Shown: positions 56,301 to 64,000 of the stretch, in pieces
Layout: each line of letters begins with the position of its first letter
How positions within the stretch are numbered: position 1 is the stretch's first letter
Assembly (NCBI RefSeq): GCF_030463565.1
Contig: NC_134662.1
Location: forward strand, 3,224,001 to 3,288,000
DNA: 64,000 nt
Source of the DNA: Pelecanus crispus
Lineage: Eukaryota > Chordata > Aves > Pelecaniformes > Pelecanidae
Direction of reading: 5' to 3'
Program-made: the position numbers and the translations under genes
The notes under the pieces: generated by a model
Told to the model about the DNA's origin: nothing
Seen by the model: the letters and a program-made list of their open reading frames with translations, nothing else
Databases searched by the model: none

Positions 56301-59300
56301 CAAACTATCCGAATTATGTGGACCTGCAAAACAGATGCATGTTCTTGAGAGGAAGACCCTGCACATCAACAGAAACAAATGGCTTTGTCTGAAAAAAATT
56401 AAGATAAAATAAAAGCACGCTGACTCTTTTCTTTTAAATCTAAATCCTCGCCATTTCGATAACGCAACGGGAAGAAATCCTTTGTGTTTAGCAGGTAATT
56501 GAGTCATCAACAGCAAAAAGAGTGAACTGAAGCTTTCTTGTATCTTGACTGGACATCGCATCTGGGGTGAAACACCAGAGTACACATATGGCATGATGAA
56601 GATCATGCAGCTATTGAAGTGAAGAGATCAGAGCAGAACGAGCATCCTGAAAATATCTGTGGCCTCTTTGTGGACAATGTGGCTCTGTTTTCTGCAAACG
56701 GGCAGCCACTCCAGCCCCCTACGAATCCCCATCTGAAGGCACTGCCTCTGGGAAGCATCCTACTCCCCGACGCCTCTGCCACAGCTCTCAATGCAGGGTC
56801 TCTGTTACCGCAGCTCTTAATTGATGGATTCACGATATGAAGGTTCATCTAAGGAACGAGACTGACCACATCATGAGGATTCAGCCAGCTCCCAAACAGG
56901 CACTGGGCTCCTAACCACACAACCAGACCAAACTACCACGCCACTGGTTCCTCAAAGCGGGGCGATTTGTTCCGACCCTTCCAAAGATCAGAGCTTGCCA
57001 AGCATCCCGCTTCAACGTCTCAAATTTAACATGAAATGGAAAAACAACCGAGATGCTATGACAATATCCGACAAGGTAGGCCGAGCTCCTCAGTTACAGC
57101 AACTACCCTTCGTTTCAGTCCAACTCGATGAACTCGCATCACTATCAGGTAAGCAAAGCAGCTGGGGCTTTCCTTGCCGCTGCCAGGTCTGACCTGCCAG
57201 GGAGGTTTGCCTCTCCCTACTGTCTAGAAATATATGCCTGGGCAGCGTAGAAAGCTCCAGCACAGAGTCAGCCCTCATTCTAGGACCGTTTCATACCAAG
57301 CAGCTGCCCAAGATAAAAGGAAATCTACCCAAAAACCTGCAGATACATCAACCGCCGATCCTTCAGCACGGATCAACACCACATCCCTCACCTCAGAAGA
57401 GCCAAAGCACTTCACTAGCCGTGTATCGACAGGGAAGAAACACCTAATACACCGCAGAACCAACAATCTCCGGGGCAGGACGCACAACGATTTAGCAGCA
57501 GAGAAGTTCAGACAGGAAAGGAGAATCCCACATCCTGCTACCGCTGCCAAGGGAACTCTGGTAGGAAGAATATCTGGTAATTGCTCCCATTGAAGTTTGG
57601 ACAGAACGCTGGAACTGAACACCCCTCGGACCCTCAATGAGCATCATGGGAACTTTAATGACCACAAGTAATAAAGAACCTTGATTCTCCTTCGTATTAA
57701 AAAAAAAAAACCAACAACAACAATCCCCTCCCACAGCAGAGCACCTCAGAGGCAGGAGCGGTGCCAAGAGCTGGCTTTGCCGCGGTGCTCTCCTCTCCTC
57801 GGGCTGGCCAAGAGGGGCAGATCTGCAGAGCCGGTGGAGCAAGGACAACCCTCCCCCAGACGCCAGCCAGCCATTTCCTCGCTCAGGAACGGCTGCATCC
57901 TGTGCTCATTCAGAGGAGCCTGCGTAGGTCTGATATATTTGGCAGAGCATCTAAATTGGGCTGGAAGAGCTGCATTGAAGAATTCGGATGAAGAAGTCCC
58001 AAGCCCACGTTACACCAGCGTTTCAGCTCGGATGTCGAACCGGGCTGCGAAGGGATGACCACCAAGCCTCTCATCAAGGTGACACATCGCCTAGCAGCTC
58101 CTGGACAGACAAGTTTTGGGGGTAATTCAGCAATCATGCTGCTACCTCAGGCAAGCCATGGCAGCTGATTGAAGGTATCCCCAAGAGACCAATTTAAATT
58201 TTATGCTTCAACCTATTTATAAACTTTGCAGTATTCGGAACTGTCCCCCCTCCCAGCCCTTACCACTGTGTCAGCAGCGGGAAGAAGTGAAGGAGAACTT
58301 CACCAAGACACCTCGGTGGTGTAAGAGTGACCGCTCGTGCCAAGCCAGAACTGTTGCAAGAGCAACTGGAACCGGGCTCCCAAATCCTGCCAGCAGCGGC
58401 AGGTTGCAAAGCAAGCAGCAGAAGAGACAGTGCGACCACGACGGAGCAGGGAGGTAATGACTACCCAGGTGGAGCTGGTCTCCGGGGTGCTGTTAATGAG
58501 ATGCTAGAGGTCTGGGATTCCTCATCACGCTGGAGGAAATCATTAGGGACACTGCTACGGAGCACACCAGGAAGAAGAGGGCTTCTTCCTCTTCAGTTTC
58601 CAAAACTGCTTGAATTTAAGTGCTTTTCACATGTTGATCCTCTCTCTTCCGGACACGCCAGATGTGGCTTTTTTTCCTGGTTGCATGGACGGCGAAAGGA
58701 CACGTGCTGCTGAGGAAAGGGCTCACAACTACCAGCTTTAACACCAAATCCAGGGTCTGACCAACCAACTGACCCTTCAGCAATCCCGTCCCCGTTTCCC
58801 TCCTTGCCTCCCCCATTCAGGCTCCATGTTTCAATCCAAACTGACCTCTAAGCACAGCCGCAACACAGTGTTGCTACTGCTGACCAGGAGATCGAAACCA
58901 AAACCAGCAAAGGGAAAGTCACCTGCAGCAGTGCACAGGGCTCACTCCCAACATGTCCTGAGTGCTCGGGGAGGGGGGAAGCACTCTGCATCTTGCAGGA
59001 CAAGGTTCACGGCTTTCGCGTAAACCTAATGGCATTGACCGCGCAGAGGAGACAGTGCCGCTCTATCTCTAAAGACATTGGTAGCTCACTTCCACAATTA
59101 AGAAAACAGGTGAAGGATGACCAAACGTCACACTCTGCGACACTGCGTATCCCTACCGACGTCTGTAAATGGTAAAGGATTTCCTTCCAGGGCACAGCAC
59201 AGCCTCGCACAGCGCACGGGTTAAGTTCAGTTTCCGCCGCAGCATCAGCTACTGGCAAAAACCAGAAGTCGACGTAGACCCTGACAGACGGCAGTGGTCT

Positions 59301-61556
59301 GCTCCCGCCTGCCACGTCATGTGGCAAAGCACCGCGGCCCGGCCTCCGCCAGACCTGCGCATCCGAGAGAGGCGGCCACGGCGCGGCGCAGAGCCTCCCC
59401 AACCTGCCACCCCCCCAAAACCATCCCGTGCCGGATCAACACGTGGTGACCCTTTTCACCGCTGACAGCAACAACCAGGATGTACTAAAACTTCTCTTAT
59501 GTTGCAAGGTTAGCTTGAACTGGTTACTCCACCCAGACCTCCTTGCCAATTTTCTCCTTTGTCATCAGAGACCGTATTTAATCCAGCAGGAACGTGCCTT
59601 GGTTCGAGCCCGTGTAGTCACAGACCCGAGGCCCCGCGTACGTCCCTTGAACTTCGGTGCGTGCAGGGGTTTACTTTTATGCCCGAAGCCCCCATCACCA
59701 ACACCATTGCTCTGCCTCGGGGTTTCTCAGCATGATGGTCCCGAGTCCATCACGCAAGGTCTTTGTGCTGGGACTGTCTCTGGGCAGCATGAATTTTTCC
59801 ACACTGAGAAGAAATGAGCCCCTATCCACCGAGGAGGCCGAGAGCTGCCCGGCGACCCTCAGATCCTGCTGCAAAACCCACCTTCGCTCCAGCAAGGCTG
59901 CATACAAATTGCTCCCAGGCCTCCCTCCTCTCCTCAGCTGAGCTGCTGCAGCCTACGCACGCAGCCCTCGGCCTGCTGAAAATGTCCAAGCACAGTTTAC
60001 AGGGCCGGGAAGGCCGTCCACCCTTGCGTTAATGGAAGCTGCTTGTTTTGCTGCTGAAACAAACTCTTCAAAAGCCAAGCCCAAGTGTGCCCACACGCCC
60101 ATTGCCGCAGCCCTCCGACGGGTTTTCTCCCACATGGCTCCACTGTTGCCGTACAGCAACAGAGCGGCTCCCTGCAAAACCACGGCAGGGTTTTCGGGAG
60201 ATCCTGCAGAATACCAAGCCCTTGTTATTCAGCCCCTAGTTCTCCTAAATACTTTAGAAAGCCTCAGAAGTTACACACAAAGGGAAAAAACAAAACCAAA
60301 CCAAAACACAAAACATGAAGCTCTGCGTGTTTCAATCCTGGCTAAAAGACCAGCCCTCGCCTAGGAGCACAGTGCGTGCGGAAGGGGAAGGTTTCTTTTT
60401 CAACTCAAAAGCCCCGTAAGCCTGGAAGCACCGAGATCCACGCAGAAATAAGCTGCCAATATCTCAAAAAGGCAACACTCGGCCCCTTCGCCAAAGGAAG
60501 CGACTGTGGACTCGTCACGAAGAAACGAAGCCGCCGCCAGCATTAACCCACTGCTGGGCGAAGCACGAGGGCTGAGCGGGGGCTGCCGGGACATCGACGC
60601 GTCCCGGCCGCTCGAGGCTGGATGGAAGCGAGAGCTTCTGTGGGCCGTATTTTTACACCCTCCTCCCCTTCAGAGACCAGGCATGACCACAGACCAGCAA
60701 GAGGCCAAATCCTGCGCTCCCCACTCCGGCCAAAATCCCTCCAAGTCACCACCATCGTTCTCCCTGGGAAAGGCCGACAGCATCTGCCCCTTTCGCACCC
60801 CGCTCCCCCTCCCCTGTGGCAGCCTCTCTCCATCTCCTAAACCGAGAGAACCGTAAGAACTGCTCAAATCCCAAATCCCCCCATTCCCGCAGCCCCCCCA
60901 GCGTTTCCTGACCTGCTCCCTGCACGGCCAGCTCTCCAGCCCAGCTCCCCCCCAAGCCCCAAAATCAACCCATCCCTCTCCCACCCCGCAGCCATTCCCC
61001 TTCACCGCCTCTGCGTCCTCCCCCTCCAACAAGCCTGACCTTTCCTGCCCCGCTCCCCCCGCCTTCAGCGTTCGATGTTGGAGGTCTAGCATTAATCTGA
61101 TTGCCTCAAATGGCACCTCGAAGACCGCTCATCTTTTCCACACCAGGAATAGAGGAAAAAAAAAAAAAAGAAAAAAAAATCCAATTGGAGTTTACTGACA
61201 AAGCAGAGCATACCAGGCAGGGCAGTCCCTTATGTAATTCCTAGTTTGTGGATAAACAGACAGCTCGTCTCGCCGTTCTCGACTCCACGCGATGTGCAAA
61301 AGCGAATCCCAAGAGCAAGCATGCCACGCGCTTCATCCCCATCAACGCTGTCCTGCCATGAAACTCTTTTCCTTCCTCCTTGGCGCACGACCGGGCAGCA
61401 CGGGGATGAAGGGAGGGAACGCTGAACCAGTACCGCATGTACTCTGCCTGTTGGGGCAAGAGGCTCCGAGTAACTAGAGAGCAGCAACCTGTAGCTACAA
61501 GCCTACCTTCGATGCTTGCCCAGCTCTGTGTTGGGTAGGCACTCAAGCAAACAAAA

Positions 61557-61593
61557 AAACACACACACACACACACAAAAAAAAAAAAAAAAA
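61557..61593 (+). repeat. (CA)n microsatellite followed by poly-A
   Basis: About ten CA dinucleotides run directly into a ~17-base A-tract. It is a simple repeat, probably length-variable. Confidence 0.85.
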
Positions 61594-64000
61594 GAAATCT
61601 ACTTACTGGTTTCCAGTTTGCCGGTGGGAAATAAGTAGGTGCACGAACCAGGAAGGAAGTAGGGTGCACAACTGCAGTTTAACAGCAGGCGAGAGGGAGT
61701 TAAAAACGCAGCGCTGGGACGCTTGGGAGCATGTGAAAAAAAGCAGGGCAGCAGTCCCTCCCGCAGCAGGGAGAGGATCTCACGCGATTTCAGATGGGCA
61801 TTACAGAACCGCAGGGTGGAAAGCACAAGCGAAACCGGTCCCAAAGGTGCTAACCCTTTGCAGGCAGAGGAACCACTCAGCAAGCGCCTGCGCTGTGTTT
61901 CTGCCTGAGCCCCTGCACCCCGGGAGGGCACCCGGATCCATGCACGGCTTCGAAGAGATCAGCGAAAAGTATCTGAGACAGCGAGGCTGTCGTCAGGGAG
62001 ATCACGCTCCTGACAGTCCGGCTGTATGCATTTTTTTAAGGGGCCGGCGAAGCGACAGCATCGGAAAGCCGCTGATTGCCAGGGGATCTGCAGCTCATCT
62101 CACCGATGTGGCCTTGGCTCCCACCTGCAGCCACGGGGCAGCTCGCACCAGTTTCCAGTTTCTCACACCTTGTCACATTAAGAGAGGACGCTGATCCCCA
62201 CAGTTTCCTTCCACCTGCAGCCCGGGGCTGCCGCCCGAGATCTCGCAGGAAGATTTACAAGTCCCTCAGCCAGCCAGGTCTCCAAGGGGGGGAAGGAGCC
62301 CCACTGCGATTCAAGGCACTGAACGCCTTTCGCTCCGTTTGCACCGTGGAAGTCGCGTCCGGACTCTGCTACAGGAGCCAGCAATGACACCGGGGAGGCA
62401 GGGAAACTGAAACTATGCGTGGAGGGAAGACGATACGGCCAGGGAACTGGGCGAGAAACAATTGTCCCTGGATACTCGCAGAGGATCCCGACACTCATCT
62501 GACCTCGTTTACTCCTGCTCTGACGTCCTACCGGAGCTCCTCTGGGACCGGCGGGATGCTCCAGGCACAGATATCGGGATGGACACACGGCTAACCGGCT
62601 CACGCCGATCCGGAGGCAGCACCGAACACAAACACGCACCAGTTTGGATCAAAGGGTCATGGGATCGGGTACAAACGCTTCTCTTCATCCTAGAGACTGA
62701 CTGTCTTTCTCCCTTTCCCCGAGTTTTGCTCGTCAAAAGGCTTTTAATTACAAATTAAAACCAGTCTCTTCAAATTTGAGGTTAGGGCTGGTTAAGAGCA
62801 TAGTTAAGAGCAACTGTTTATTGCTTTGACTACGCAAGATAACAAGTAGGATTCTAATTGTTTGCCACAGAAGTCTTCTCTTTCAATAAACGCAGCATCC
62901 TGAGAGTGGGAAAAAACCCTCAAGTGTCAATTTTAATCAAGATTAAACCACAGTTCTCAAGCATTTCGGCTCCGTCTCAAATGCAGATCAGGAATTTCAC
63001 AGCCTCCCCCCGCCCCCAATTTTTAAGTCGGACACCTGCGGGGGACTCGATTCTGCAGAGTTAAAACCCAGCACTGGGGCAGCACCTTATCCGCCAAACG
63101 AGGTCTCCAGTAAGACAGGCAGCGCAAGCAAACCATCGCAGCGCCTCGATATAAGCATAAATTTCTTCCCTGATTTGCGTCCCATGCCGACATCCATATT
63201 CTCACGCCAGGAAAGCAACTGTAATTTTTAATTCTGCTTTAAAAGTCGCAAAACACAAAGCGAACCCACCGCGTTCACCGTGCCACATTAATTCCACCCA
63301 GCCACGGCCGGCCCAGCACCTCTACAAAGCGGAGCTCCTGGTTAAGCCCACAATGCGGCTAAAGATCATCATCAGGCCCCGCTACCACAATACAAGAAGA
63401 TGCATATATGAGCAAAAAATAAATTAAAAAAAAAAAGGCATAAAAAGAGTTGCAGATCAGCAGAAAATGAAGAACTACTTTCATTCACCACCAAATTTAT
63501 TAAGAGCTCATGCCTTGCAAAACCCTCCCCTGAGTTACTAACGCAATTAAGGCTTGGTGGAAAAATCCCACCATCTCACCCATGTTTGGGTTGCGCCTCT
63601 TCACTCCCTCTTTCACCAGAACAAGCCTAAACAGGGGCCAGAATGAATATTAAACAAGAATGGCTCCTCTCTAATAAACCGCTCAGTTTCTCTCTGTCTT
63701 TTTTTTTTTTTTTTTAAAAAAAAGTTGTTTAAATACATCATCTCCAGCAAACCATCCAGCCTTTCTCTTCCTGATCATGCTCCAGAAGTGCCCACATACT
63801 GCAATTTCCAACCAGGACCAGCAGAAACATTCAGAAATAAAACATTTCCTTAAAAAAAAAAAACCCAAAAAAAAATCCCCAACACTTTTTAAAATGACAG
63901 GCTGACCTTTTAGCTCCGCTGCACACAACTTCAACCATCATTAGGCTGTAAATTCTTCCAGGCAGAGACCTTCCCTACCCATGTCTATAAAGCGCTTATT

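Larger units (their letters stand above)
51092..64000 (-). other. Region upstream of the ZBTB7A coding exon, probably 5' intron
   Basis: The ZBTB7A ATG exon is preceded by a good minus-strand acceptor (CTTCTTCTCTCGTAG, ending at 51092), so a non-coding first exon must lie further right. I could not identify it or a strong CpG-island promoter inside the window. The DNA holds scattered A/T tracts (52787-52799, 54757-54768, 55749-55760, 61156-61188, 63700-63716), a CA microsatellite and MIR-like pieces. No other gene is supported. Confidence 0.5.

Overview
The window is vertebrate nuclear DNA, almost certainly from a bird. The genes have introns and GT-AG junctions. The interspersed repeats are CR1-type LINE 3' ends, recognisable by the terminal CCAACC...ATTCTATGATTCT signature, plus a few old MIR-like remnants. 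The DNA is dense and GC-rich with large CpG islands. The gene order EEF2-PIAS4-ZBTB7A matches human 19p13.3, and as far as I recall its counterpart lies on a chicken microchromosome (GGA28). The species cannot be named from the sequence.

Layout. (1) 1-9434, minus strand: EEF2. All 15 coding exons could be joined at canonical splice sites to give exactly 858 codons plus stop. The promoter has a TATA box and a 5' TOP start. A C/D-box snoRNA recognisable as SNORD37 sits in intron 6, and a run of four CR1 tails fills much of the last intron. (2) 9435-12487: a GC-rich divergent interval between the EEF2 and PIAS4 promoters with NRF1-, E-box- and YY1-type sites. (3) 12488-34265, plus strand: PIAS4, a SUMO E3 ligase. 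Eleven coding exons join to 495 codons. The 3' UTR has two candidate poly(A) signals. (4) 37372-38441, plus strand: a compact three-exon forkhead gene of 216 codons, which I assign to FOXQ2. It has an N-terminal EH1-like repressor motif and a FOXQ2-type forkhead. As far as I know it is absent from this interval in placental mammals. (5) 38442-39820: a convergent gap with an AT-rich islet rich in homeodomain-type motifs. (6) 39821-51091, minus strand: ZBTB7A. Two coding exons join to 545 codons. It has a very long, homopolymer-rich 3' UTR and a 2-kb GC-rich minisatellite in the intron just upstream of the last exon. (7) 51092-64000: probably the 5' intron of ZBTB7A, with no gene I can support.

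The three flanking genes are housekeeping or regulatory: translation elongation, SUMOylation in the nucleus, and a BTB zinc-finger repressor. FOXQ2 stands out. In fish it has been linked to blue-cone (SWS2) identity. The least ordinary sequence features are FOXQ2 and its surroundings, the ZBTB7A intronic minisatellite (open in several frames and free of AG on the transcribed-sense strand for about 850 bp), and a genome-encoded A23 tract three bases after the ZBTB7A stop codon.
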